Positions 20,474-28,538 of a stretch of DNA of 64,000 nt are shown in pieces. The stretch spans positions 3,202,122 through 3,266,121 of the forward strand of contig NZ_OY780933.1 in NCBI RefSeq assembly GCF_963676065.1. Direction: 5' to 3'. This DNA is from Maridesulfovibrio sp. (GTDB lineage: Bacteria; Desulfobacterota; Desulfovibrionia; Desulfovibrionales; Desulfovibrionaceae). Position 1 is the stretch's first letter, and every line of letters begins with the position of its first letter. The notes beneath the pieces were generated by a model that saw only the letters and a list, made by a program, of their open reading frames with translations, ran no database searches and had not been told where the DNA came from. The position numbers were made by a program, and so were the translations under genes.

Positions 20474-21937
20474 ATGTCCTCATTAATAGAAAAATCGCTC
20501 ACTGAAATCCAAGCCATGCTGCAGGCCAAGGAAACGACAACAACAGAAGCTGTTAAAGCATGCCTTGAGCAGATAGAAAAAACCGAACCGGTAACCAAGG
20601 CCCTGCTGGCCACCTGCAACGAAGAAGCCCTTAAACAGGCGGAAGAAATGGACGCCGCAGGACCGGATGCATCCAAGCCACTCTGGGGTGTTCCGGTTGT
20701 CGTCAAGGACGCAATTACCACCAAAGGCGTTCCCACTACCGCAGGTTCCAAGATTCTGGAAAATTTCACTCCATTCTACGATTCAACTGTAGTAGCCAAA
20801 CTTAAAGAAGCCGGCGCAATCATCGTCGGCAAGGCCAACATGGATGAGTTCGCAATGGGTTCAACCACTGAGAACTCCGCATACCAGACTACCACCAACC
20901 CCTGGGACGCCAAACGCGTACCCGGCGGTTCTTCCGGCGGATCAGGTGCAACCATCGCAGCCGGTCAATGCTACGCAGCTCTGGGCACCGATACTGGTGG
21001 TTCCATCCGTCTTCCTGCGTCATTTTGCGGTTGTGTAGGCGTTAAGCCCACCTATGGCCGTGTTTCCCGTTACGGACTGATCGCTTACGGTTCATCCCTT
21101 GACCAGATCGGACCGATGACCAGAACCGTTGAAGACGCCGCCAGAGTTCTTAATGTTATCGGCGGTCATGACCAACGCGATTCAACTTCCGCAGAAAAAC
21201 CAATGGAAGACTTTGTCGCCGCCCTTGATGAACGCAAAGATCTTTCCGGCCTGACCATCGGCCTGCCTGATGAATACTGGGGAGAAGGACTTTCAGATGA
21301 AGTTGCCGAGGCATGCCGCTCTGCTATCACCAAGGCGGAAGAACTGGGTGCCAAAACAGTTCCGGTTAAAATTTCCATGACCGAATACGCCATTGCCACC
21401 TACTACATCATCGCAATGGCTGAAGCCAGTTCCAACCTGTCACGTTTCGACGGAGTTCGTTTCGGTCACCGCACCGAATCCCCTGAAGATCTAGCTGAGC
21501 TTTACACCAAATCACGCACCGAGGCATTCGGTGATGAAGTGCAACGCCGCATCATCATCGGAACCTACGTACTTTCAGCCGGTTACTACGATGCATACTA
21601 CCGCAAGGCCGCACAGATTCGCAGATTGCTGCAGCAGGACTTCAATAAAGCATTTGAATCATGCGACCTCATAGCCGGTCCGGTATGCCCCACAACAGCA
21701 TTCCCGGTAGGTGACCTGACCTCTGATCCCTTGCAGATGTATCTGCAGGATATCTTTACTATTTCACTCAACCTTGTAGGAATGCCGGGCATGTCCCTGC
21801 CTGTTGCATTCGGTAAAGAATCCAACATGCCTGTAGGCCTTCAGTTCATGGCTCCTGCTTTCGACGAAAAGACCATGCTGCAGACCGCACACATCCTTGA
21901 AAAGAACCTTCCGCAGCTGCCTAAGGTGAAAATGTAA
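20474..21937 (+). CDS. gatA: Asp-tRNA(Asn)/Glu-tRNA(Gln) amidotransferase subunit A
   Basis: The protein has 487 residues and is an amidase-signature enzyme. The catalytic Lys78 (VVVKDA), cis-Ser153 (GGSSGGS) and nucleophile Ser177 (GTDTGGSIR) are all in place with family spacing. It releases ammonia from glutamine for tRNA transamidation, channelled to GatB. It is co-transcribed with gatC and ends in a strong terminator. Presence of GatCA implies that the organism makes Gln-tRNA and/or Asn-tRNA indirectly. Confidence 0.97.
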   Translation: MSSLIEKSLTEIQAMLQAKETTTTEAVKACLEQIEKTEPVTKALLATCNEEALKQAEEMDAAGPDASKPLWGVPVVVKDAITTKGVPTTAGSKILENFTPFYDSTVVAKLKEAGAIIVGKANMDEFAMGSTTENSAYQTTTNPWDAKRVPGGSSGGSGATIAAGQCYAALGTDTGGSIRLPASFCGCVGVKPTYGRVSRYGLIAYGSSLDQIGPMTRTVEDAARVLNVIGGHDQRDSTSAEKPMEDFVAALDERKDLSGLTIGLPDEYWGEGLSDEVAEACRSAITKAEELGAKTVPVKISMTEYAIATYYIIAMAEASSNLSRFDGVRFGHRTESPEDLAELYTKSRTEAFGDEVQRRIIIGTYVLSAGYYDAYYRKAAQIRRLLQQDFNKAFESCDLIAGPVCPTTAFPVGDLTSDPLQMYLQDIFTISLNLVGMPGMSLPVAFGKESNMPVGLQFMAPAFDEKTMLQTAHILEKNLPQLPKVKM

Positions 21938-21956
21938 AGCTAAATAAATTACACAT

Positions 21957-22001
21957 AAAAAGAGAAGCCCCATACTCATGCGAGTATGGGGCTTCTCTTT
22001 T
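21957..22001 (+). terminator. Intrinsic terminator of gatCA
   Basis: A long perfect stem, AAAAGAGAAGCCCCATACTC paired with its complement ending in TCTCTTTT, surrounds a tiny loop. It may also serve the convergent minus-strand genes. Confidence 0.93.
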
Positions 22002-22042
22002 AAGAACCGCGAAAAAACATTCTATTATAAAATTAAGAAATT

Positions 22043-22456
22043 TTAAATAATATCGACCTTCCTGAATCTGAAAGTCAACCATGCAAAAAAGAGCAGCACA
22101 ACGTCCCGGGCTATCGTAATCTGCATATCAGACACACTGGAAACATCGGTAGAAAAACAGCCGCAGGCTACATCTATCCCGCGAAAAAGATTCGCTGAGA
22201 GAGCTGCTATAAAGACCAGCAGCATGCCCGTAAGTATAGTGGCAACCGCATCTACGAAGACTCCGCAGATCAGCATGGCCCCGCAGACAAATTCAAGCCA
22301 GGGCAGAAAAAAGGCAAGCGGGCCGATCATAATTTCCGGCAATAACTGATAATTTTTAACGATCTCGGCAAAAGCCAGCGGATCGACAATCTTATCCAAA
22401 CTGGCAACAATAAAAACAATTCCGAGAACAATACGGGGGAATGATTTAAAATTCAT
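22043..22456 (-). CDS. MauE/DoxX-like small membrane protein
   Basis: The protein has 137 residues with four hydrophobic segments (about 5-25, 45-68, 72-95 and 112-130). A conserved-looking DVACGCFSTD motif after the third segment is typical of the MauE/DoxX family. Family knowledge: such proteins sit in the inner membrane and are often linked to redox or thiol chemistry. The start ATG overlaps the stop of the upstream rhodanese gene by one base, so the two are translationally coupled and probably act together. Substrate unknown. Confidence 0.75.
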   Translation of the reverse strand: MNFKSFPRIVLGIVFIVASLDKIVDPLAFAEIVKNYQLLPEIMIGPLAFFLPWLEFVCGAMLICGVFVDAVATILTGMLLVFIAALSANLFRGIDVACGCFSTDVSSVSDMQITIARDVVLLFFAWLTFRFRKVDII

Positions 22457-22926
22457 TAGTCAGCCTCCAGATCCATTCCGGCTCCAATCCAACCATCTAT
22501 ACCGTCAGTAAAAACTGTAATATCCCTGTATCCCAACGCCAAAAGCTTTTTGGCTACGATGCGACTTTTTCCACAGGAAAGCCCGTCACAATATACAATC
22601 ACAGGACGCTTCCTATCCACCAAAGCAGCCTTTTCGAGAAGTTCATCTTTGATCGCCCAGGAAGGGATGCTTACTGCTTTAGGAATGTGCCCCATAGAAT
22701 AATCCGTATCACTGCGGGCATCTACAAAAGTATACTTTTCAGGTGCAAAGTTCTCAGTCAATTGCAAGGTATTAATTTCTTTTATTTCAGGAGGCTGGGC
22801 ATGCCCCAATTCCGCAAAAGTATACGGTTCGGGACGGGCGGAATTGAAAACAACCGCCAGCCCCCCGGAAAGAGCGCATATCAATATAACTTTGACCAAA
22901 AAACCAGTCATTTTACCAAACTTCAT
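22456..22926 (-). CDS. Membrane-anchored or exported rhodanese-domain protein
   Basis: The protein has 156 residues. An N-terminal hydrophobic stretch (about 8-27) serves as signal anchor. A single rhodanese domain follows, with FVDARSDTDYSMGHIPKAVS and the active-site loop YCDGLSCGKS containing the catalytic Cys. The domain should face the periplasm. It may handle sulfane sulfur or sulfite-type intermediates; the overlap with the MauE-like gene suggests a two-protein thiol system. The substrate cannot be told from sequence. Confidence 0.82.
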   Translation of the reverse strand: MKFGKMTGFLVKVILICALSGGLAVVFNSARPEPYTFAELGHAQPPEIKEINTLQLTENFAPEKYTFVDARSDTDYSMGHIPKAVSIPSWAIKDELLEKAALVDRKRPVIVYCDGLSCGKSRIVAKKLLALGYRDITVFTDGIDGWIGAGMDLEAD

Positions 22927-23040
22927 TACCGTAGCCTAATTTTTAATTTGTAGTTATCCAGCTCGAATAATCAGTAACAATATGAAATGAGTGCACGGTT
23001 TCAAGCAGAATTGCAAGTCCGGAACCACGCTATATAAACT

Positions 23041-23073
23041 AAAAAAGGGTGTGTTCATAAGAACACACCCTTC
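23041..23073 (-). terminator. Intrinsic terminator of the SRP RNA gene
   Basis: Read on the minus strand: GGGTGTGTTC, loop TTAT, GAACACACCC, then six T residues, directly after the RNA end. Confidence 0.88.
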
Positions 23074-23080
23074 TTTCAGC

Positions 23081-23166
23081 GAGACCGGACACCCGGGATA
23101 AACCGTTACCGCTGCTTCCTTTCGGACCTGACGGGGTTCACAGCGCACCCGCCATCCGGCCTCTCT
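23081..23166 (-). ncRNA. ffs: Signal recognition particle RNA, small bacterial 4.5S type
   Basis: On the minus strand the invariant SRP core GTCAGGTCCGAAAGGAAGCA is present, containing the GGAA-type tetraloop and both internal-loop halves that bind Ffh. The flanks GAGGCCGGATGG and the 3' end CCGGGTGTCCGGTCTC pair into the closing stem. A terminator follows on the same strand. The boundaries are set by the closing stem and may be off by a few bases. The RNA guides nascent membrane proteins to the translocon with Ffh and FtsY. Confidence 0.95.
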
Positions 23167-23392
23167 GTTTTAAGACTTCGTCGTTGCGACGAGGTGAAAT
23201 ACCTATTTATTCCTGCCGGAATTGTCAAGCCTTATCGCTCATAATTACAATTTATTTTAAAATTTTCCTAAAAAAGAACGCTCAGCCCACTTATTGGCAA
23301 AAAAAATGAAAACTTGCCACTTTATCTCGCTCCTTGTTTCTGCTTAAATGAACCGAGCAATCATAGAAATCAATAACATGCATGGAGAACAT

Positions 23393-23794
23393 ATGAACGC
23401 TAAAAATGTAAAAGATGTCGAAGGCATCAAAGTTAAGCAAATAGGCTACAAAGACAAAGACTACCCAGTGAAAGGCGTTACTATCCGCTGGCTTTCCAAA
23501 GCTGGTGAAGATTCTAACGGACAGCCGGAATATGGATTGCGCCACTTTACAGTTGAACCGGGCGGGGAAATTCCGGCCCACAACCACTTCTACCTCCAGA
23601 CCGTTTACGTGGAAAAAGGTCAGTTCGAATGTTTCACATACGACCCGGACACCGATGAAGCCGTTGAAAGCAAAATATGCGGCCCCGGCGACTTCGTATT
23701 CTCCGAATGCATGGAACCGCACGGCATGCGCAATTTAAGCGATACAGAAGAAGCTACATTTCTCTGCTGTATCGGCTGCGTGTATGAAAAATAA
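23393..23794 (+). CDS. Cupin-domain protein
   Basis: With ATG 23393 (GGAG upstream) the protein has 133 residues. It is a single small beta-barrel. Cupin motif 1 is GGEIPAHNHFYLQTVYVEKG, holding the His-x-His and Glu metal ligands, and motif 2 is GPGDFVFSECMEPHGMRN with the last His. An odd feature is the cysteine-rich tail (FLCCIGCVYEK). The enzyme or sensor activity of such single-domain cupins varies widely. It is a monocistronic gene closed by a strong terminator. Confidence 0.85.
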   Translation: MNAKNVKDVEGIKVKQIGYKDKDYPVKGVTIRWLSKAGEDSNGQPEYGLRHFTVEPGGEIPAHNHFYLQTVYVEKGQFECFTYDPDTDEAVESKICGPGDFVFSECMEPHGMRNLSDTEEATFLCCIGCVYEK

Positions 23795-23810
23795 CCTTTT
23801 GCTTTAATAT

Positions 23811-23850
23811 AAAAAAAGGCCCGCTCAGTATCAAGGCGGGCCTTTTTTTT
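23811..23850 (+). terminator. Intrinsic terminator of the cupin gene
   Basis: The stem AGGCCCGC/GCGGGCCT is flanked by A and T runs, so it can also work for ribB arriving from the other strand. Confidence 0.92.
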
Positions 23851-23933
23851 AAATAGTCGGTGTTGATTCAATTTGCCGGTTTGAATCATGATTTATAGTG
23901 TCAATTCCAGAAACTATTTGACTTAACTATACA

Positions 23934-24587
23934 CTATGATGCTTTTTTAGCAATCTGAATTCTATAATTAATTATGTCATCTACAGTCAGCACAGGCATA
24001 TCGTGCTTCTGAGCGAAGTCTACGATCTCAGGCAATCTTGCCATTGTCCCGTCCGGGTTGGTCAGTTCGCAAAGAACGCCGCAAGGACTGAGCCCTGCCA
24101 GACTCATCATATCCACAGTTGCTTCAGTGTGTCCGCCGCGTTCAAGGACACCGCCTGCACGTGCGCGCAGAGGGAAGACATGTCCGGGTTTATGCAGATC
24201 GTCAGCTGTGGCACCTTCAGCAATTGCAGCCTTTACGGTAGTCACGCGGTCTGCTGCGGAAACTCCGGTAGTAACGCCTTCAGCGGCTTCGATAGTAACA
24301 GTGAAGCCGGTCTGATAACGGCTAGAGTTGGACTCAACCATCATAGGCAGACCGAGCTGATCAAGCTTTTCCTCGGTCAGGCAAAGGCAGACGATACCGC
24401 TGCATTCGCGGATCATCATTGCCATCTGCGCATCACTTAATTTTTCCGCGGAAAAGATAAGATCGCCTTCATTCTCGCGATCTTCGTTGTCGCTCACAAG
24501 AATGCCTCGACCTTCACGCAATGCCTGAAGACCTTTTTCCACCCTCTCTACAGGGGTTCCATACTGGGATAACAAATTCTGATTCAT
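23934..24587 (-). CDS. ribB: 3,4-dihydroxy-2-butanone-4-phosphate synthase
   Basis: With ATG 24587 (TTGGAGAT upstream) the protein has 217 residues, the normal RibB length without a RibA fusion. The signature [20 protein letters not shown] carries the acidic metal ligands, and [28 protein letters not shown] residues ([22 protein letters not shown]) form the rest of the active site. It converts ribulose 5-phosphate to the four-carbon riboflavin precursor plus formate. A longer frame to 24764 runs through the riboswitch and is not the real start. The gene is controlled by the FMN riboswitch at 24694-24843. Confidence 0.96.
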   Translation of the reverse strand: MNQNLLSQYGTPVERVEKGLQALREGRGILVSDNEDRENEGDLIFSAEKLSDAQMAMMIRECSGIVCLCLTEEKLDQLGLPMMVESNSSRYQTGFTVTIEAAEGVTTGVSAADRVTTVKAAIAEGATADDLHKPGHVFPLRARAGGVLERGGHTEATVDMMSLAGLSPCGVLCELTNPDGTMARLPEIVDFAQKHDMPVLTVDDIINYRIQIAKKAS

Positions 24588-24693
24588 GGTAAATCTCCAA
24601 ATTTCGAGACCAGAATCAGGGCGATAGAATAGACAGCTGTCCACAATGGAACAGCGCGCAAGTGTAGGGAAGGCCACCTGCGATAAGACTGTC

Positions 24694-24843
24694 TCACTCT
24701 CTTTCATCCGGACTATAACCGTCGGCTCCGGAATTGCACCGGATCTGCTGACCCTTTTCACCAATTGAAAAGGCGCTCGCGGGCTGTCTTTAAAACTTAA
24801 AGAGTCACCGCCGGTGGGGAATTACACCCCGCCCTGAGAATTA
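24694..24843 (-). promoter_or_regulatory. FMN riboswitch (RFN element) in the ribB leader
   Basis: On the minus strand the RFN landmarks appear in order: CAGGGCGGGGTGTAATTCCC, CACCGGCGGTGA, AGCCCGCGAGCG, GGTCAGCAGATCCGGTG, AATTCCGGAGCCGACGGT and ATAGTCCGGATGAAAGAGAG. All six helices can be traced. About 105 bases separate it from the ribB start and no T-run terminator is visible there, so translational control or another switch is likely. Confidence 0.96.
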
Positions 24844-24913
24844 AGATAATTTTTTCTACTTATAAAACCGCAAGTTAGTCAAGGGTATTTTTTACTTAAA
24901 TCCAAGCAAAAGC

Positions 24914-24946
24914 AAACACCCCGCTCCAACCGGAACGGGGTGTTTA
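24914..24946 (-). terminator. Intrinsic terminator of the 24970-25521 gene
   Basis: The stem AAACACCCCG/CGGGGTGTTT is followed, on the minus strand, by TTTGCTTTTGC; it is 24 bases after the stop. Confidence 0.78.
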
Positions 24947-24969
24947 AAAATTATGCCTATACCAAAAGA

Positions 24970-25521
24970 CTATTTAAAACTGTCTTCAAAAAGCTTTTCA
25001 ATGGCCTTTTTACCGGACTCTTCAAGGAAACGGGTTCCGGTGGCGGTAAAATGCCTGTGAGTAATTTTCGGTGCGTCACATTCGGCCCATTTCTCTTTTT
25101 CCCAGCAGAACCAGCAGTTTTTATCCTGAGAAAACACATACAGGGGCTTGTTGCATATTTTCGCAAACTCAGCTCCCCATCCGGTTCCACCTTTTACAGT
25201 GCCATCTTCAAGGATATTACCGATTATGAAAATTTCGTGTCCGCTATTAACCTGCCAGCAGATTGACTGAAGGACCTTGCGAAAAATCGGGGCACGGGTG
25301 AAGTTGCGGTTCATCAATTTGGAGACATAAGTAAGACTTACGTCCTTGCTTTCAAGTTCCTTTTCAGTAAGGACCCGCAAACCACGCTGACGGGCATTCT
25401 GATGGCCTTCAAAACTATAGTTAACTTCCTGAAGTCCGTACTTTTCAGCATTCACTCCGAATTCGCTTTCTGTGCCGGAAGCACCGCCGCTATATAAAAT
25501 GAACTCTTTAGGATTACTCAT
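24970..25521 (-). CDS. Possible SLOG-type Rossmann nucleotide-binding protein, 183 residues
   Basis: I cannot assign a firm name. The start FILYSGGASGTESEFGVNAEKYGL has the early glycine loop of SLOG/YpsA-like folds. A central IFIIGNILEDGTVKGGTGWG leads to AKICNKPLYVFSQDKNCWFCWEKE, the pattern of a second glycine motif followed by a buried strand ending in the product-binding region. This resembles bacterial 'LOG-like' nucleotide-processing or sensing proteins. GGAAGGAATG precedes the start. It is a single gene with its own terminator. The call is by fold likeness only. Confidence 0.5.
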   Translation of the reverse strand: MSNPKEFILYSGGASGTESEFGVNAEKYGLQEVNYSFEGHQNARQRGLRVLTEKELESKDVSLTYVSKLMNRNFTRAPIFRKVLQSICWQVNSGHEIFIIGNILEDGTVKGGTGWGAEFAKICNKPLYVFSQDKNCWFCWEKEKWAECDAPKITHRHFTATGTRFLEESGKKAIEKLFEDSFK

Positions 25522-26058
25522 TCCTTCCTCCAGTATTTTGCTTGTCTAGTTTCGTGAAAAGGACTGATACACAAAAATGATCAAGTCTACAATCAGGATT
25601 TCGATCGAACTTCAATTTGCACCTGATTTGTCCATACGACAAAATCTGGAACTTATCTACATAAAACAATGATTTTCCATGATTAAGAAATATGAGACTA
25701 TTCCACAAATAGCATTGATTATTTTTAATATGATAGAATGAACATTTTTCTCTTAAATTTATGTTCTAACAATATAATTCGTCAGTTTCACTCTCTAAAA
25801 AGACGGATATACATCAAATCTCAATGCAGAAGCATAAAAATTATGATTGTTACAAAATTCACACACTCCCATATAAATCTTATACACCTACAAAAGCGGT
25901 ATAAATTTTTTTCATCAAATATAGAATGACATCACCGTTTTTTTCCGTATCAGTGGACTCTAGACAAACGCAAAAAAAAGTGTATTATGTCTTTGTTGAT
26001 TCGGGCTGGAAAATCTCAAGACGAACGTAGCCGCGGCTAAACCGTATAGGAGGTTTTT
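25522..26058. other. AT-rich gene-poor stretch
   Basis: This gap of about 540 bases holds only short AT-driven reading frames on both strands, without good ribosome sites. The right end holds the promoter of the small gene at 26059. No RNA gene, repeat or terminator was recognised in the rest. Confidence 0.6.
25961..25988 (+). promoter_or_regulatory. Sigma-70-like promoter of the 57-residue gene
   Basis: TAGACA (25961-25966) and TATTAT (25983-25988) lie 16 bases apart, about 70 bases before the start codon. Confidence 0.6.
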
Positions 26059-26232
26059 ATGAACAAACACAGCACTATTGAAGAGACTCCGGATGCCTTG
26101 AAAAAATTGGAAAAGAACAACCCTCAAAAGTATCGTTCTGTAAGCAAGCACATTGCCGCCATGGTCAAGTCTCTGGATGAACAGGAAAAGAACAGTTCTT
26201 CTACTCCCAAAGTGGAAGACGCTCAGGACTAA
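26059..26232 (+). CDS. Small hydrophilic protein of unknown function, 57 residues
   Basis: The frame begins MNKHSTIEETPDALKKLEKN and ends in KVEDAQD. A near-perfect TAGGAGG stands 6 bases before the ATG and a consensus-like promoter lies upstream, so it is probably well expressed. The product is charged, has no hydrophobic segment or cysteine, and is predicted by eye to be two helices with a flexible Ser-rich end. It converges with the gene at 26304. I do not recognise a family. Confidence 0.65.
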   Translation: MNKHSTIEETPDALKKLEKNNPQKYRSVSKHIAAMVKSLDEQEKNSSSTPKVEDAQD

Positions 26233-26303
26233 GTCCTACACCTCTATCTCTTACTCACTCGCAAATAGCAGTTACATATTCCGCAATAATTTAAAGCGTC
26301 TGA

Positions 26304-27719
26304 CTAGTTTGAATCAAGCCAGGCGGAAATACTGCTGACAAAATCGCCGGAAATACAATCGATCCAACCTTGGTCTGTCCCCAAGCCTTCCTCATTGGAA
26401 GAAGTATCATCAATCATGACGATTTGATGGGGGGCAGACTGGAATCCGGTTAGTATCACAGGCAACGCTTTCTTCCAGTCGTCGCTGACTCCCCTGAAAC
26501 CGATGAAAGTCGGTACACCGTCGGCAAGAGCAGACGCAATCCTTTCTGGAAATAGTCCCTCTTCCGGGTGGTCTATTGTCAGAATGACAAATGTAAAAAG
26601 CCCTGCAGGCAAGTCCATGCGGGGCATTTTTTTGGCCCCGTAACATCTGGCCCAAACCCCGACCCGTTGCAAATCAACTTTCGGATATTCTTTAAGTTTT
26701 TCATAAGCCCTATTTAATTCACCGGAACTTAAACTATCAACACAAAGGACCACAAAACCTTTTCCGGAAAGATGCCTTGCAACCTCGGCAAATTCACCTT
26801 CGGGGATATCCACTCCGTATCCGGCTAGAACAATGGCCGGATACCGCCCCTTTGCCGCCGGCAAAAACAAATCAGTATCATCATTTTCCTTGCTGTCCGG
26901 AATAGCGTCCACGCGCCCTTTAATCGGATATTCGGCAGGTGCTCCCTCCGGCATCCACATAAAACGGTGAATCCAGTGCTCATCACCCGGTAAAAAGACC
27001 ACTGAACCTTTGACCGGTTCATCTTCATTAAATGAAGGCCCGTAGGTATAAATAAACTCTCCAAACTCGGATTTCTTCAATTTTCTGGTCAAACCGGTCT
27101 TGCGATCATGCAGGATCAGCCTGCCATACTCTGAACGCCCGTCTATGATGACAATCTGGCGTCCTGTGAAGGTTTCGTAGTGTCCCCTGAAATCATTCTC
27201 CGCAAAGCTATAGGCCGCCAGAGAAGATAAAGAACGCGCTTCAGAGCCCCTCTTAAGGACCATAGTTGAATTTCCGACCGTAACGCCTTTACCCTGCCGT
27301 AGCACAATCGCATCAGGATCAGAAGAAGTACCGGTTTCAATATGCGGGTAATTGCGATGTGCGGTTGCGGGCTTCACCACATTTTCAGTTACTTTTTGAT
27401 CTTGCGCTACACGAACCTTCTCCGGTCTTCCGGCTGAATCTACATGGACTCCAGTCTGTCTGATATCAGAGGAACGAACGGCAGGTTTATTCCTGCTCTT
27501 TCTCATTTTTTTGGGAAGTTCGGGATTAAGTATTTTTTTGGAATGAGTGGAAGCCGTAACTGAGGCAGCATCTTCCTTACAAATCTTAGTATCTGATAGC
27601 GTAACCAGCTCAACGTCAAATGTATCCTCAGGCTCATAATTTTGCAGTACAAAATCAGCCAGAATAAACACGCTCAAAACGTGTAGCACAATTGACATCA
27701 ATACAGCCAGATAACGCAA
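26304..27719 (-). CDS. TonB-like-anchored protein with C-terminal alpha/beta-hydrolase-like domain
   Basis: The protein has 471 residues. Residues 5-27 form a membrane anchor with the TonB-type pattern Ser9-x3-His13 and Leu20, followed by a Lys/Pro/Ser-rich periplasmic linker (about 40-150). The last 200 residues look like a dienelactone-hydrolase-type fold: YPAIVLAGYGVDIPEGEFAEV is the oxyanion strand, VVLCVDS follows, and the nucleophile elbow reads ARCYG with Cys359. No histidine occurs at the expected end of the fold (DQGWIDCISGDF), so the triad appears incomplete. The middle (150-270) holds FTGRQIVIIDGRSEYGRLIL, unassigned. It may bind rather than hydrolyse a ligand. No exbB or exbD is nearby. 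Confidence 0.6.
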   Translation of the reverse strand: MRYLAVLMSIVLHVLSVFILADFVLQNYEPEDTFDVELVTLSDTKICKEDAASVTASTHSKKILNPELPKKMRKSRNKPAVRSSDIRQTGVHVDSAGRPEKVRVAQDQKVTENVVKPATAHRNYPHIETGTSSDPDAIVLRQGKGVTVGNSTMVLKRGSEARSLSSLAAYSFAENDFRGHYETFTGRQIVIIDGRSEYGRLILHDRKTGLTRKLKKSEFGEFIYTYGPSFNEDEPVKGSVVFLPGDEHWIHRFMWMPEGAPAEYPIKGRVDAIPDSKENDDTDLFLPAAKGRYPAIVLAGYGVDIPEGEFAEVARHLSGKGFVVLCVDSLSSGELNRAYEKLKEYPKVDLQRVGVWARCYGAKKMPRMDLPAGLFTFVILTIDHPEEGLFPERIASALADGVPTFIGFRGVSDDWKKALPVILTGFQSAPHQIVMIDDTSSNEEGLGTDQGWIDCISGDFVSSISAWLDSN

Positions 27720-27889
27720 ATTCCCTCCACACTCTTAGGTAAGCTCTCTTTAAGCAACACTATTCCTGAATAATTATTTTTTCAACTCCGAAACCATTTT
27801 TTTATTTCATTACAAGGCGATACCGATATTATTACTTTTTAACCGGACAAGCACCCAATAGATATAAAAACAATAATTCAATTTTAAGG

Positions 27890-27918
27890 TTGACACTTAC
27901 GCAGAATCCAAATAGACA
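27890..27918 (+). promoter_or_regulatory. Promoter of tRNA-Pro
   Basis: Perfect TTGACA (27890-27895) and TAGACA (27913-27918) are separated by 17 bases, 15 bases before the mature tRNA. Confidence 0.85.
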
Positions 27919-27933
27919 CATCTTCACTTGAGT

Positions 27934-28010
27934 CGGGATGTAGCGCAGCCTGGGAGCGCACTTGAATGGGGTTCAAGGGGTCGGAGGTTCAAATCCTCTC
28001 ATCCCGACCA
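27934..28010 (+). tRNA. tRNA-Pro, anticodon GGG
   Basis: This 77-base cloverleaf has acceptor stem CGGGATG/CATCCCG, anticodon stem CTTGA/TCAAG with loop ATGGGGT (anticodon GGG, reading CCC and CCU), T arm GGAGG-TTCAAAT-CCTCT and an encoded CCA end. The A32-U38 loop closure matches the common form of this isoacceptor. Its own promoter and terminator flank it. Confidence 0.97.
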
Positions 28011-28025
28011 CAAGAAGGAACCCCG

Positions 28026-28060
28026 AAAAGCCACTGAGAAATCAGTGGCTTTTTTCTTTT
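28026..28060 (+). terminator. Intrinsic terminator of tRNA-Pro
   Basis: The stem AAAAGCCACTGA/TCAGTGGCTTTT has a GAAA tetraloop-like turn and a T-rich tail. The IS3 element begins 8 bases later. Confidence 0.93.
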
Positions 28061-28109
28061 TAGCAGCTGTCCCGTCCTGAAATAGGTTTACACCCAAAGG
28101 ACCTATTTT

Positions 28110-28508
28110 ATGAAAAAGGAAGAAAGTCAAAGAGTAAGGCGAAGTCAGCGCGATTACACAATGGGCTTTAAATTAGCGGTTGTTGCGATGGTAGAAGAAG
28201 GCGAAATGACCTACAAGCAAGCCCAAAAGACATACGGGATTCAAGGCCGCAGCACTGTTTTAGTCTGGCTGAGAAAGCACGGAACCCTTGACTGGAGCAA
28301 ACCTATGGTACATCTGAAAAGAATGCCAAAATCTAAAGAGACTCCAGCACAAAAGATCAAGCGTCTTGAAAAAGAGCTTCAGGAAGAGAAGATCAAAACT
28401 ATGCTTCTCAACGAAATGATTGATATTTCTGACAGAGAACTGGGTACTTCCATAAGAAAAAAACTTACCCCCGAGCTGCACGAGGTCTTCAGGAAACAAA
28501 GCAAATAA
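28110..28508 (+). CDS. IS3-family transposase OrfA (helix-turn-helix subunit)
   Basis: The protein has 132 residues and begins 42 bases from the left end. An N-terminal helix-turn-helix (YTMGFKLAVVAMVEEGEMTYKQAQ, IQGRSTVLVWLRKHG) for binding the ends is followed by a leucine-zipper-like helix (about 75-110) with KIKRLEKELQEEKIKTMLLNE. It normally regulates and, fused to OrfB by frameshifting, forms the transposase. The A7 run at 28457-28463 lies in codons 116-118. Confidence 0.93.
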   Translation: MKKEESQRVRRSQRDYTMGFKLAVVAMVEEGEMTYKQAQKTYGIQGRSTVLVWLRKHGTLDWSKPMVHLKRMPKSKETPAQKIKRLEKELQEEKIKTMLLNEMIDISDRELGTSIRKKLTPELHEVFRKQSK

Positions 28509-28538
28509 GTTTATCTGCTTGCTGTAGACAGCTCGGGG
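28457..28538 (+). promoter_or_regulatory. Programmed -1 frameshift signal of the IS3 transposase
   Basis: The slippery heptamer A_AAA_AAA (28457-28463) is in the OrfA frame. Five bases later a long imperfect stem begins: CCCCGAGCTG (28469-28478) pairs with CAGCTCGGGG (28529-28538); inside, GTCTTCAG (28485-28492) can pair with CTGTAGAC (28522-28529, sharing one base with the outer arm) and AAGCAAATAA with TTATCTGCTT. The -1 frame is open from 28463 through orfB. The predicted fused OrfAB is 411 residues. Confidence 0.85.

Noticed and set aside
20074..21937. gatB expected next to gatCA
   Set aside because: No GatB-like frame is present on either side; it must lie elsewhere, which is common.
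24588..24764. N-terminal extension of ribB
   Set aside because: It translates the riboswitch leader; the ATG at 24587 has the ribosome site and the family start.
25514..25929. Two AT-rich frames of 63-64 codons
   Set aside because: No ribosome site, biased Ile/Lys/Phe composition, no conserved-looking motif.
28065..28070. IS3 insertion disrupting tRNA-Pro expression
   Set aside because: The tRNA, its promoter and its terminator are all intact upstream of the insertion point.
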